A DNA stretch of 64,000 nt from SHZL01 sp963815185 (GTDB lineage: Bacteria; Pseudomonadota; Gammaproteobacteria; Xanthomonadales; SZUA-36). Of this stretch, positions 19,130-27,683 are shown in pieces. The stretch spans positions 35,815 through 99,814 of the forward strand of contig CAWFGC010000018.1 in assembly GCA_963815185.1 (NCBI GenBank), in the 5' to 3' direction. How positions within the stretch are numbered: position 1 is the stretch's first letter; each line of letters begins with the position of its first letter. The notes beneath the pieces were generated by a model. It saw nothing but the letters and a program-made list of their open reading frames with translations. It did not search any database and was not told where the DNA came from. The translations under genes and the position numbers were made by a program.

Positions 19130-20318
19130 GCTTCAGCTCCCCATAATTTGATCGAATCGGCAAAGGTCCCTGCCTGCTCCCGGATCGGTTGCATTTGGCC
19201 GGAATTCTCCGAGTATTTGAACGAGATGTACGGAATTTTGGCTGCATTCAGGGCATCCTGCAGCATCGGCCGTTCCAGCAGTGCCGGATCGCAGAAACTG
19301 GGCGCGGCAAAAATCACGCCCTCGGCCTGGCAGCGCCGCACCGCGTCCACCAGATACAGGCCTTTTTCCGCTTCGGTCGGTTCGTAGGTTGCGGATGTCT
19401 TCACCGAATGGTGGATGAAGGTCCGCGCCAGGTTTTCGATCGGATCGCCTTCCAGCGGCACGTCTACGGTCAGCCAGCGGTTGACCAGCATGAAATCGTC
19501 ATCCAGCACGTAACATCCGGCCAACTCGATCGATTTGATCAGGTTCAATGGCGGTTGTTCGCAGAACATTCCGCTGACCACCACACGGCAGTTGTCCCGC
19601 ATCGGCCGGTCCGTGTCCTCGGTGATTGCGATGTAATCAGCTCAACAATTGATTGTGTTCTTCGACCGGTATCAGCATGCCGGCCCGCATCAGCAGATAG
19701 GCCTCGGCCGCGGGTATCCTCCAGGGGTAGGTGGCGCGCAGCGCATAGAATTGGTTGACCAGCCGGCGGTTTTCATTGAAGACGGCAATCGAACTTGCGT
19801 ATGGCCTCATCAGTGATTTGCCGGCCACCCAGTTTCTCCAGGCCACGCTTCAGATCCTGCAGCTCATTGGCATAGTATTCACCGCCCACATCGTCGGTGT
19901 AATTCTGCGGCACATCGAAATAGTGGGTATACACCTCCGGCCGGATCATTTTCAGCATGCCGGAAAGGTTGCGGATGACATCGCAAATGCTGGGAAACAG
20001 CATGCCGTCGACGAAATCCAGCCGTCCCGTCAGCACCAGTTCAATCGTCGAGCGCGGTATGCGGCAGATATAGCTCTGGTAAAAAGCATCGCCCTGGATT
20101 ACTTCGAGTTGATCACCGCCGCCGAAGATACCCAGCGGCAGCATGCCGGCCGCATGTATGATCTCCCGCGGCACGTAAATGGGCATGAAGCCAATGACTT
20201 TGCGGTCCGGTTCAGCGGCTTTCCAGTTGCGCGCAGCGGTAAAATTCAGATCATCAAACAGGCCCTGGCAATGTTGGACGATTTGTTCACTTGTATTCAT
20301 ACGTTCCGGTGCGCTCAT
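19126..20318 (-). CDS. bcrC: Benzoyl-CoA reductase subunit C, two frameshifts
   Basis: The second catalytic-side subunit, about 396 residues when repaired and homologous to BcrB. The three segments are residues from MSAPERMNTSEQ to DEAIR; then SSIAVFNENRRLVNQFYALR to VEEHNQLL; then YIAITEDTDRPMRDNCRVVVSG to the end. Each junction (near 19795 and 19635) is repaired by removing one base, so no sequence is missing. Conserved Cys lie in SYICRIPRS, FPSICDVIRN and APSFCDPALL. The ATG at 20318 has AGGAACCCCAG upstream; a second ATG at 20300 is possible. It is first in the bcr operon, transcribed from the control region shared with korA. Confidence 0.9.
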
Positions 20319-20370
20319 CTGGGGTTCCTGTTGCGGCCCAATGACCTCTCAGGTCAATGCGACGACTAAT

Positions 20371-20420
20371 TTGTTCTGACGGCTCGACTTAAATACTCAT
20401 TGTGGTATAGTAATACCATT
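20371..20420. promoter_or_regulatory. Divergent bcr/kor promoter with candidate operator
   Basis: The 149-bp gap between bcrC and korA contains TGTGGTATAGTAATACCATT (20401-20420), with a perfect TGGTAT-N4-ATACCA inverted repeat. For korA, a weak promoter TTGTTC-N17-TACTCA (20371-20399) ends just before the repeat, which would cover the transcription start. For bcrC, the repeat would overlap a -10 region such as TACTAT with TTGATT upstream. A closely similar 20-mer lies in the hcr promoter (32789-32808, 15 of 20 identical). The arrangement suits a repressor; the BadM-like Rrf2 protein encoded at 31676-32173 is the obvious candidate. Confidence 0.55.
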
Positions 20421-20467
20421 AATAGCCAAAAATCAAGCAATCAAGACAAAAAAAGGATTTGCCGACC

Positions 20468-22219
20468 ATGAGCGCGATGCCAAAACCGGAGACTCTGGAG
20501 CAGATGAAAACCCTGTCCATCGCAGTGGTTGGTAGCGGTGGCGCCGGCGCCATGACGACCGGCAACCTGCTGCTCGAGGCCTGTGCAAAACTGGGCTGTT
20601 ACGGCCTGCAAACCCGCTCGGTGGGTCCCCAGATCCGGGGCGGGGAAGCCGCGGCGATGTTAAGACTGGGTTCGGAACCCATTGATTGCGCGAGTGATCA
20701 ATTCGACATCCTGTTGGCCATGGACTGGAACAATGTCGACCGCTTTGCCGCCGAGATTCCCATGGGTCCCGGCAGCCTGATCATTTGCGATCCGAAGAAA
20801 GGTGAAATCCCCCCGGCGATGGCGACCCCCAATGCAACGGTAATCGAGCTGCCGATCAGCGCATTGGCCAAGCAGGTCAAGGGCGGCAGGGACAACATGA
20901 TCGCATTGGGCGCGATTGCCGAGATTGTCGGGCTGTCGCGCGAATCCATAGAATTCGTGCTGACCAAACAGTTGGCGGCGAAAGGCGAGGAGGTTCTTCA
21001 GACCAGTCTGGAAACCGTCGAGATAGGCCGCAAGGCCGCCGCCGGCATGGAAAAGCGGCCACTACCCGCCGGCAACCACGCCAACGGTGAGCATTGGATC
21101 ATCAGCGGCAACCAGGCCACCGGCCTGGGCGCCATCCGCGGCGGCATCCGTTTTGTCGCGGCCTATCCGATCACGCCGGCAACCGAAATTCTTGAATGGA
21201 TGGCGCCCAAACTGCCGCTGGTTGGCGGCGCCCTGATTCAGGCCGAAGACGAGCTGGCTTCGATCAGCATGATACTGGGCGCCTCTTTTGGCGGCATCCC
21301 GGCGATGACCGCAACCTCCGGTCCCGGGCTGGCGCTGATGATGGAGGGCCTGGGGCTTGCGGTCAGTTCAGAAACCCCGGTCGTGGTCGTCGATGTGATG
21401 CGCGGCGGGCCGTCGACGGGTATACCGACCACGGCGGAACAAGGCGATCTCAATCTTGCGGTGTACGGATTTCATGGCGATGCCCCGCACCTGGTGCTGG
21501 CGCCCACCAGCGTCACCGATTGTCTTTTTACCGCTCAGTGGTCGGTATTTCTCGCCGAAGCCCTGCAGGCGCCCGCGATCGTGCTATCCGACCAGTTCCT
21601 CGGCCAGGCCAACATGATCGTGGACCGGCCTGTGCCGATTGCGCTGCGAGCGAGGCGCGATAAGGCGACCGAACCCGGGCCGGATTATGAACGTTATGCC
21701 ATTACGCCGAGCGGTGTGTCCCCGGCGGCGATTCCGGGTACCGCCGGCGGGCGCTATACCGCCACCGGGCTGGAACACACGCCCGCAGGTATGCCTTCGA
21801 GCACTGCGGAAAACCACGCGCTGCAACTGGATAAACGTTCGCGCAAGATTACCGGGTTCGATTACGGAAAACATTGGGCGGACATCGAAGGGGAGGGCGA
21901 GCTTGCGGTCATCACCTGGGGCTCGACCACCGGTCCGGTGCGCGAGGCGATGCAGCGATTGCGGCGGCAAAATATAGACAATATCCGCACCGTTGCCATC
22001 CGTTTGCTGGCCCCGGCCCAACCCGAAAAATTCGCTGCTGCCATGGAAGGGGTAAAGAGAATTCTGATTATCGAGCAGAGTCATTCCGCGCAATTCCAAC
22101 ACTACCTGTGCGCCCATTATGATTTGCCGGATGACCGTGAAGTGTACCATCGTGCCGGACCCATGCTGATGCGCGCCGGCGAACTGGCAGAGAAGATCAA
22201 GTCGTGGAGTCAGTCATGA
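20468..22219 (+). CDS. korA: 2-Oxoglutarate:ferredoxin oxidoreductase, gamma-alpha fusion subunit
   Basis: A 583-residue subunit with a gamma domain (residues 1-190, VVGSGGAGAMTTGNLL) fused to an alpha domain (from about 210, FVAAYPITPATEILEWMAPK; TSGPGLALMMEGLGLA). It lacks an internal ferredoxin domain. With KorB it oxidatively decarboxylates 2-oxoglutarate to succinyl-CoA and reduces ferredoxin. In Thauera aromatica this enzyme regenerates the ferredoxin used by benzoyl-CoA reductase, and here it diverges directly from the bcr operon. AAGGAT lies about 9 bases before the ATG at 20468. KorB overlaps its stop by 4 bases. Confidence 0.92.
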   Translation: MSAMPKPETLEQMKTLSIAVVGSGGAGAMTTGNLLLEACAKLGCYGLQTRSVGPQIRGGEAAAMLRLGSEPIDCASDQFDILLAMDWNNVDRFAAEIPMGPGSLIICDPKKGEIPPAMATPNATVIELPISALAKQVKGGRDNMIALGAIAEIVGLSRESIEFVLTKQLAAKGEEVLQTSLETVEIGRKAAAGMEKRPLPAGNHANGEHWIISGNQATGLGAIRGGIRFVAAYPITPATEILEWMAPKLPLVGGALIQAEDELASISMILGASFGGIPAMTATSGPGLALMMEGLGLAVSSETPVVVVDVMRGGPSTGIPTTAEQGDLNLAVYGFHGDAPHLVLAPTSVTDCLFTAQWSVFLAEALQAPAIVLSDQFLGQANMIVDRPVPIALRARRDKATEPGPDYERYAITPSGVSPAAIPGTAGGRYTATGLEHTPAGMPSSTAENHALQLDKRSRKITGFDYGKHWADIEGEGELAVITWGSTTGPVREAMQRLRRQNIDNIRTVAIRLLAPAQPEKFAAAMEGVKRILIIEQSHSAQFQHYLCAHYDLPDDREVYHRAGPMLMRAGELAEKIKSWSQS

Positions 22220-23061
22220 GCGACACTGCTGAAGTACTGGATAGTCCGGTTCTCAAACCGGCGGATTACAAGTCCAAACTCAAGCCGATCTGGTGCCCCG
22301 GCTGCGGGGATTATGCGGTCCTTTCGGTCATCACCAAGGCACTGGCGGCGCTTGAGCTGAAACCGGAAAACGTGGCTGTCCTGTCGGGTATCGGCTGCTC
22401 ATCGCGCATACCCGCCTACAGCAGTTGTTACGGTTTTCACGGCGTCCACGGGCGTTCACTGCCTGCCGCCACCGGCCTGAAAGTGGCGCGGCCCGATTTG
22501 ACCGTCATCTGCACCGGCGGCGATGGAGACGGCTTTTCCATCGGCGGCAATCATTTTCTCCACGCCTGCAGGCGTAATGTCGATATCACCTACATCGTGA
22601 TGGACAACCAGGTCTATGGCATGACCAAGGGCCAGGCCTCACCGACCACCGATCCGGATTGGGACAGCGTTTTGACACCGGGCGGAACCGGCATTCGGCC
22701 GTTCCAGCCATTGGTCATTGCATTGGCCTCGGGTGCGAACTTCGTCGCCCGGGCGTTTTCCGGCGATACCCGCGGGACCACGGATATGATCATCGAAGCC
22801 ATCAAACACCCCGGCTTTTCCTTCGTCCAGGTGCTTAGCCCGTGCGTCACCTTCCGCCCGGATCAAAGGGAATGGAAGCACCAGGTGAGAACCGCCCCGG
22901 TGCCCACCACCGACGATCCGGCCAGGGCGGCCAGGCGCATCATGACCGACGACGGATTCAACCTGGGCATTCTTTACCAGGGCGATCGTCCGCCCTATCA
23001 GATCAGTTACCCTGCCCAAACCGCAGACCCGGATTCAATCGGCGAGGAATTCCGCATATGA
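22216..23061 (+). CDS. korB: 2-Oxoglutarate:ferredoxin oxidoreductase beta subunit
   Basis: A 281-residue thiamine-diphosphate-binding subunit. Visible features are the Fe-S ligand region WCPGCGDYAVL, SGIGCSSRIPAYSSCYGFHG, and the ThDP motif GDGDGFSIGGNHFLHACRRN ending in MDNQVYGMTKGQASPT. The ATG overlaps the korA stop (ATGA). Together with KorA it forms the complete enzyme. It is followed by a ferritin-like gene that overlaps in the same way, so all three are probably one operon. Confidence 0.93.
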   Translation: MSDTAEVLDSPVLKPADYKSKLKPIWCPGCGDYAVLSVITKALAALELKPENVAVLSGIGCSSRIPAYSSCYGFHGVHGRSLPAATGLKVARPDLTVICTGGDGDGFSIGGNHFLHACRRNVDITYIVMDNQVYGMTKGQASPTTDPDWDSVLTPGGTGIRPFQPLVIALASGANFVARAFSGDTRGTTDMIIEAIKHPGFSFVQVLSPCVTFRPDQREWKHQVRTAPVPTTDDPARAARRIMTDDGFNLGILYQGDRPPYQISYPAQTADPDSIGEEFRI

Positions 23062-23609
23062 GCATCGATCAAGACACACAGTCTCCGGAAAAACCGGACA
23101 CGAATTTGCACGACATCTCAGGCCTGCTGGCCCACGCACTTGCCCTGGAGGAAGAAGCTTCCGAACGTTACGCGGAGCTTGCCGAGGTGATGGAGAGCCA
23201 CAATAACCCGGAAGCAGCCGCACTGTTCTCCAAGATGGCGGGTATCGAGCAACTCCACGTCGACGAAATCCGCAAGCAAATTGCCCGGCGTGAATTAAAG
23301 GACTTGCCTTCCACGCACTATCGCTGGGTGGGAATCGAAGGGCCGGAAACCACCGATCATGCGGACTTGCATTACCTGATGACGCCGCGCCAGGCCTTGT
23401 CACTGGCTTTACTCAACGAACGGCGGGCGCGTGATTACTACCTCGATATCGTGGAACAGGCCACCGATCCGGAAGTCGTGGAACTCGCCCGCGAACTCGC
23501 CGATGAGGAACGTGAACACGTCAACTGGGTCAAGCAGTGGCTGGAACGGTTTGCGGAAACGGAGGAGGGCTGGGACCACGACGACGATCCGCCCAACCTG
23601 CAGGGCTGA
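23058..23609 (+). CDS. Ferritin-like (rubrerythrin-type) di-iron protein
   Basis: A 183-residue helical protein with two ferritin-like ligand pairs: LALEEEASERYAELAEVM with EQLHVDEI, and LLNERRARDYYLDIVEQ with LADEEREHVNWVKQWL. There is no rubredoxin Cys4 domain, so it is not a full rubrerythrin. The start overlaps the korB stop (ATGA), and the gene ends the korAB operon. Such proteins scavenge peroxide or store iron. Co-translation with an oxygen-sensitive ferredoxin oxidoreductase suggests protection of the enzyme or iron supply for clusters, which is inference. Confidence 0.82.
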   Translation: MSIDQDTQSPEKPDTNLHDISGLLAHALALEEEASERYAELAEVMESHNNPEAAALFSKMAGIEQLHVDEIRKQIARRELKDLPSTHYRWVGIEGPETTDHADLHYLMTPRQALSLALLNERRARDYYLDIVEQATDPEVVELARELADEEREHVNWVKQWLERFAETEEGWDHDDDPPNLQG

Positions 23610-23645
23610 TCTGAGCAGAAGTGATCAGCTGATCATGAGGTGGTT

Positions 23646-23674
23646 TTGATACTCGGACCCGGTCCGGCTATACT
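23646..23674 (+). promoter_or_regulatory. Sigma-70-type promoter
   Basis: TTGATA (23646-23651) and TATACT (23669-23674) are separated by exactly 17 bases. This is the best promoter match seen near the NAGGN operon. Transcription from about 23681 would give a leader of about 500 nt reaching the amidotransferase start at 24179 and containing the whole inverted-repeat element. Confidence 0.55.
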
Positions 23675-23816
23675 CAATGGCTGTCTCAAAATAATCATGC
23701 GGTGACCCATCCTATTCATGACACACTTGAGCGGCGCGCCTCAACGATCCGTTTCCGCTCCTGCCACAAACCCGTTCAATCACCATCCACAGCGCAATAC
23801 AGTTGCACCTGATGAC

Positions 23817-24066
23817 CTAGCCCGCATGATGCACCAGTTCACTACTGCGACGGCTCAGGAGCACGCCCTGTCTGTCTTTCGCTCGGTCGGAGTGCTCGAC
23901 ATAGTGTCAACTATGCCTGCGCGCTCCTCGGTCGCGAAAGCCAGCCATGACGTACTCCTGAACCGTCTCACGCGCGACGGCTTCGCTCACTTACTCTTTG
24001 CGCTTCGCGCAAAACGTGCGGTCGCTCTCGCCTGCGCTACGAGCACTGGTGCATCATGCGGGCTAG
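23817..24066. repeat. 250-bp inverted-repeat element (MITE-like or structured leader)
   Basis: Perfect 22-bp inverted repeats bound the element (23817-23838 and 24045-24066; left arm begins CTAGCCCGCATGATGC). Nested inside are an imperfect inverted pair (23848-23865 against 23951-23968, 15 of 18 paired), a short CATAG-N6-CTATG repeat (23900-23915) and a TTTGCGC-TTC-GCGCAAA hairpin (23997-24013). No target-site duplication was obvious and no transposase gene is nearby. It may be a non-autonomous mobile element or a structured RNA in the leader of the NAGGN operon. Confidence 0.6.
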
Positions 24067-24178
24067 TGCAGCCGAAGAAGGCGCGGAACAAGAAGCAGCA
24101 TAACAGGGCTTCTGGCCTCCTCTCCAGCCGCCGTCTGAACCTGCGGCCAATTCTTGCCAAACGCGGGTACTGAGCCAT

Positions 24179-25942
24179 ATGTGTGGAATATGCGGAGAGA
24201 TCCGCTTTGACGATAACGCGCCCGATCTGAACGCGATTGAAGAGATGAAGCGGCAGATGGAGGCCCGCGGCCCGGATGACGGTGGAACCTTTTCAGCCGG
24301 TCCGCGCGCCTTTGGCCACCGCCGGCTAAAAATCATGGACCTGACCGCAGATTCGCAGCAACCGATGTTCGACGCGGCTTTGGGCCTGGGCATCGTGTTC
24401 AACGGCGCGATATACAATCATCCGGAGTTAAGGGCAGAACTCAAGGGACTCGGTTACTCATTCTTTTCCGAAGGGGATACCGAGGTCGTTCTGAAGGCCT
24501 ATCACGCCTGGGGTGCAGGCTGCCTCGACCACTTCAAGGGGATGTTCGCCTTTGCGATCTGGGAACGAGACAGCGGTCGCACATTTCTTGCGCGTGACCG
24601 GCTCGGCATCAAGCCGCTGTATTACAGTGAAAACAAGGACAGGTTCCGTTTCGCTTCCTCGCTTCCGGCACTGGTGCGAGCCGGCGGAATCGACACCGGG
24701 ATCGACCCCGTTGCGCTCAACTTCTACCTCAGTTTCCACGCTGTCGTACCTCCGCCTTACACGATCCTTCGGGGCGTGCGTAAATTGAGGCCGGGGCATC
24801 ATCTGACCATCGACGGGAATGGACAGGTGAGTGAGCAGTGTTATTGGCATTTGGACTTCAAGCCCGACGATTCGCTCAGTGAAACACAGTGGCGTGACGC
24901 GTTGCTCGAAGAATTGCGGGCCGCAGTGAACCGCCGCCTGGTGGCTGCAGTCGACGTTGGCGTGCTGCTGTCCGGCGGCGTCGACTCCAGCTTGTTGGTC
25001 GGGCTGATCGCCGAGGCCGGCATCAGCCGCTTCAAAACCTACTCGATCGGTTTCGAATCTGTTGGCAGCGAGAGCGGGAACGAATTCATTTATTCCGACT
25101 TGATCGCTGATACGTTCGCCACCGAGCATCACAAAATCCGAATCGCTTCGGATGAATTGCTCGAACATCTGCCCGACGCAGTTGCAGCGATGTCCGAACC
25201 GATGGTCAGCCATGATGCCATCGGCTTTTACCTGCTTTCACGGGAGGTGGCCAAGACATGCAAGGCGGTTCAGAGCGGCCAGGGTGCCGACGAGGTGTTT
25301 GCCGGCTATCACTGGTATCCGCCGCTGAGCGGCTGCGACCAACCTTTTGCCACCTACCGGCAGGCGTTCTTCGACCGTGACTTCGACGAGTACCAAAAGA
25401 CCGTTTCCGCCAATCTTGTTGGCGGCGACCATGCGGCGGAATTCGTTCGCCGGCATTTCTCCGCCATCGAAACGGCTGACCCGGTGGACAAGGCCTTGCA
25501 TCTGGATACTACCGTCATGTTGGTCGACGACCCGGTCAAACGGGTGGACAACATGACCATGGCCTGGGGGCTGGAGGCGCGGGTACCGTTTCTCGATCAT
25601 GAGCTGGTGGAATTTGCCGCAACCATACCGGCTGAACTGAAAGTTCGCGGCGAAGGAAAATACATTCTCAAGCAAGCGGCGCGGTCGGTGATACCCGCGG
25701 AAGTGATTGATCGGCCAAAGGGCTATTTCCCGGTGCCCGCATTGAAATATCTTCGCGGCAATGTGTTGGAAATGGTCCGGGACAACCTGCTTGGCCCACG
25801 CGCACGCAACAGGGGTTTGTTTCAGCGTGAATACATCGATCAGTTGCTGGACGATCCGGAAGCGCATATCACGCCCCTGCGCGGCTCCAAGCTCTGGCAA
25901 CTGGGCCTGCTGGAAAGCTGGCTGCAAATGCAGGGCCTCTAA
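24179..25942 (+). CDS. N-acetylglutaminylglutamine amidotransferase (asparagine-synthetase-like)
   Basis: A 587-residue AsnB-type enzyme. An N-terminal class II glutaminase begins MCGICGEIR, with Cys2 as nucleophile, and includes GPRAFGHRRL and FNGAIYNHPEL. The synthetase domain has the PP-loop VLLSGGVDSSLLVG (about residue 263). It is followed by a GNAT/ATP-grasp protein and an M42 peptidase, the three-gene set that defines the NAGGN (N-acetylglutaminylglutamine amide) osmolyte locus in Pseudomonas and relatives. The enzyme would amidate the dipeptide's C-terminus using glutamine nitrogen. A long leader with an inverted-repeat element precedes it. Confidence 0.9.
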   Translation: MCGICGEIRFDDNAPDLNAIEEMKRQMEARGPDDGGTFSAGPRAFGHRRLKIMDLTADSQQPMFDAALGLGIVFNGAIYNHPELRAELKGLGYSFFSEGDTEVVLKAYHAWGAGCLDHFKGMFAFAIWERDSGRTFLARDRLGIKPLYYSENKDRFRFASSLPALVRAGGIDTGIDPVALNFYLSFHAVVPPPYTILRGVRKLRPGHHLTIDGNGQVSEQCYWHLDFKPDDSLSETQWRDALLEELRAAVNRRLVAAVDVGVLLSGGVDSSLLVGLIAEAGISRFKTYSIGFESVGSESGNEFIYSDLIADTFATEHHKIRIASDELLEHLPDAVAAMSEPMVSHDAIGFYLLSREVAKTCKAVQSGQGADEVFAGYHWYPPLSGCDQPFATYRQAFFDRDFDEYQKTVSANLVGGDHAAEFVRRHFSAIETADPVDKALHLDTTVMLVDDPVKRVDNMTMAWGLEARVPFLDHELVEFAATIPAELKVRGEGKYILKQAARSVIPAEVIDRPKGYFPVPALKYLRGNVLEMVRDNLLGPRARNRGLFQREYIDQLLDDPEAHITPLRGSKLWQLGLLESWLQMQGL

Positions 25943-25978
25943 GAAGAGGATTACTCACGAAGACAGGCAGAAGCCATC

Positions 25979-27673
25979 ATGACCAAAAACCGCAATACCG
26001 GCAGCGAAGGAGCCCTCGTCTACTGCGGATGGGGGCGTGTCCTGTTCGCCCACACCTTTGACGATCCGGCCGCCATCGCCCGGGAGATGCAAAAAGAGCG
26101 CCCCGGAGAGCGGGATATAGCGGCTTACGTCAGTGATCCGCATGTGGTGTTGTCCTACGCCCCGCAACAGCTCTTTCTCGACCCTTCGGATACGCTGCGT
26201 CTGGAACTGTCCGAATTCGGCGGTAAAGCGCAAACCGAAGGCATAAAAATCAGCCGGGTGCGGACGAAAGCGGAGGCGCGGGCCATCAACGATCTCTACC
26301 TCAAACGCGACATGGTTCCGTCGGATGCGGACTATATATGGCAGCAAAGACGTTCAAAACAGGTGATTTTTCTTATTGCTGTGGACAGCTCGACCGGTGA
26401 GGTGGTGGGTACGGTTACCGGGCTCGATCACACGGTAATTTTCGATGATCCGGAAAACGGTTCCAGTCTGTGGTGCCTTGCGGTCGATCCCGCTGCGGTG
26501 CTGCCAGGAATTGGAGAAGCGCTGGTGCGCCACCTGGCCCGGCATTTCAGGCGCATCGGCAGAAGCTATATGGACCTGTCGGTCATTCACGACAACCGCC
26601 AGGCCAAGGCGCTGTACCGCAAGCTGGGGTTCGAGGCGGTGCAGTATTTTGCGGTAAAAATCAAGAATGCCCATAACGAAGCCCTGTTTCTTGGCCCGGA
26701 GCTGGAGGAAAAACTCAACCCGTACGCGAGAATCATCGTCGACGAGGCGCGGTCGCGCGGGATCAATGTCGAAGTTCTGGATGACGAGGAAGGCTATTTC
26801 AAGCTGTCGCGGGGCGGCAAGAGCATCGTTTGCCGCGAATCGCTGAGCGAATTGACCAGCGCAGTGGCGATGAGCCGCTGCCAGGACAAGTTCGTTACGC
26901 ATCGCTGGTTGAGCAAGGCTGGCTTTGAAACACCGGCTTTCCAGCTCGCGGGCACATCTCAGTCCAACCGGGCCTTTCTGGACCGCCATGGCCGGGTCGT
27001 GGTGAAGCCCGCCATCGGCGAACAAGGAAAGGGCATCACCGTAGGTGTTGACAATACCGAACAGCTCCGGCGAGCGATCAAACGGGCAGGAAGGTTTTGC
27101 GATCGAGTACTGCTGGAATCCTTCCATCAGGGCGAAGATTTGCGCGTGGTCGTGATCAACGATGAAGTCGTGGCGGCGGCGATCCGCAAGCGCGCCCGAA
27201 TTGTCGGTGACGGAAAGAAGACCGCGCAGACCCTGATTGAAAAGCAGAGCCGGCGACGCAGGGCCGCGACCGGAGGCGAGAGCCAGATACCGATAGACGA
27301 GGAAACCAGATCTTGCCTGGCGGAGCAGGAGTTTGACCTCAGCGATGTCATTCCTCCCGGGGAAACCGTGGTCGTGCGCAAGACCGCCAATCTGCATACG
27401 GGCGGTACCCTGCATGATGTGACCGACTGTCTCCATCCGGACCTGGTCGAGGTGGCCAAGAAGATCACGCAAAGACTGGAAATTCCGGTCGTGGGTCTTG
27501 ACTTTATCGTCGCTGCAGCGGAACAACCGGACTACGTGATTATCGAAGCCAACGAACGCCCGGGTCTGGCCAACCATGAACCGCAACCGACTGCCCAGCG
27601 ATTCGTCGATCTGCTGTTTCCTCTTTCGATCAGCGCCGGGGAGCGCGAACCCAAGCAACCATCCTCCAGATGA
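25979..27673 (+). CDS. N-acetylglutaminylglutamine synthetase (GNAT plus ATP-grasp)
   Basis: A 564-residue two-enzyme fusion. The GNAT domain (about residues 80-240) has VDPAAVLPGIGEALVRHLARH and LSVIHDNRQAKALYRKLGF. The ATP-grasp domain (about 260-560) has VVKPAIGEQGKGITVGV, ESFHQGEDLRVVVINDEV, and the metal-binding end VVGLDFIVAA ... IIEANERPGLANHEP. It would acetylate glutamine and ligate the second glutamine. It lies 36 bp after the amidotransferase gene and 10 bp before the M42 gene. Domain content and context together make the NAGGN assignment strong. Confidence 0.9.
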   Translation: MTKNRNTGSEGALVYCGWGRVLFAHTFDDPAAIAREMQKERPGERDIAAYVSDPHVVLSYAPQQLFLDPSDTLRLELSEFGGKAQTEGIKISRVRTKAEARAINDLYLKRDMVPSDADYIWQQRRSKQVIFLIAVDSSTGEVVGTVTGLDHTVIFDDPENGSSLWCLAVDPAAVLPGIGEALVRHLARHFRRIGRSYMDLSVIHDNRQAKALYRKLGFEAVQYFAVKIKNAHNEALFLGPELEEKLNPYARIIVDEARSRGINVEVLDDEEGYFKLSRGGKSIVCRESLSELTSAVAMSRCQDKFVTHRWLSKAGFETPAFQLAGTSQSNRAFLDRHGRVVVKPAIGEQGKGITVGVDNTEQLRRAIKRAGRFCDRVLLESFHQGEDLRVVVINDEVVAAAIRKRARIVGDGKKTAQTLIEKQSRRRRAATGGESQIPIDEETRSCLAEQEFDLSDVIPPGETVVVRKTANLHTGGTLHDVTDCLHPDLVEVAKKITQRLEIPVVGLDFIVAAAEQPDYVIIEANERPGLANHEPQPTAQRFVDLLFPLSISAGEREPKQPSSR

Positions 27674-27683
27674 CCGCAATACA

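Larger units (their letters stand above)
23610..24178. other. 569-bp non-coding stretch before the NAGGN operon
   Basis: The region contains a 14-bp palindrome TGATCAGCTGATCA (23622-23635), a good sigma-70-type promoter at 23646-23674 and a 250-bp inverted-repeat element (23817-24066). A 151-codon open frame (23718-24173) runs through it, but its composition is not protein-like, it has no ribosome site, and it spans both arms of the inverted repeat. I treat it as non-coding. Confidence 0.6.

Noticed and set aside
23622..23635. TGATCAGCTGATCA palindrome as a terminator of the korAB operon
   Set aside because: There is no loop-forming spacer or T-run; a self-complementary site alone does not support termination.
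23817..24066. Retron-type RNA at the inverted-repeat element
   Set aside because: The arms resemble retron flanking repeats in layout only; no reverse transcriptase gene is present.
23718..24173. A 151-codon open frame ahead of the NAGGN operon
   Set aside because: It spans the inverted-repeat element, has no ribosome site or recognisable domain, and its composition is not protein-like.
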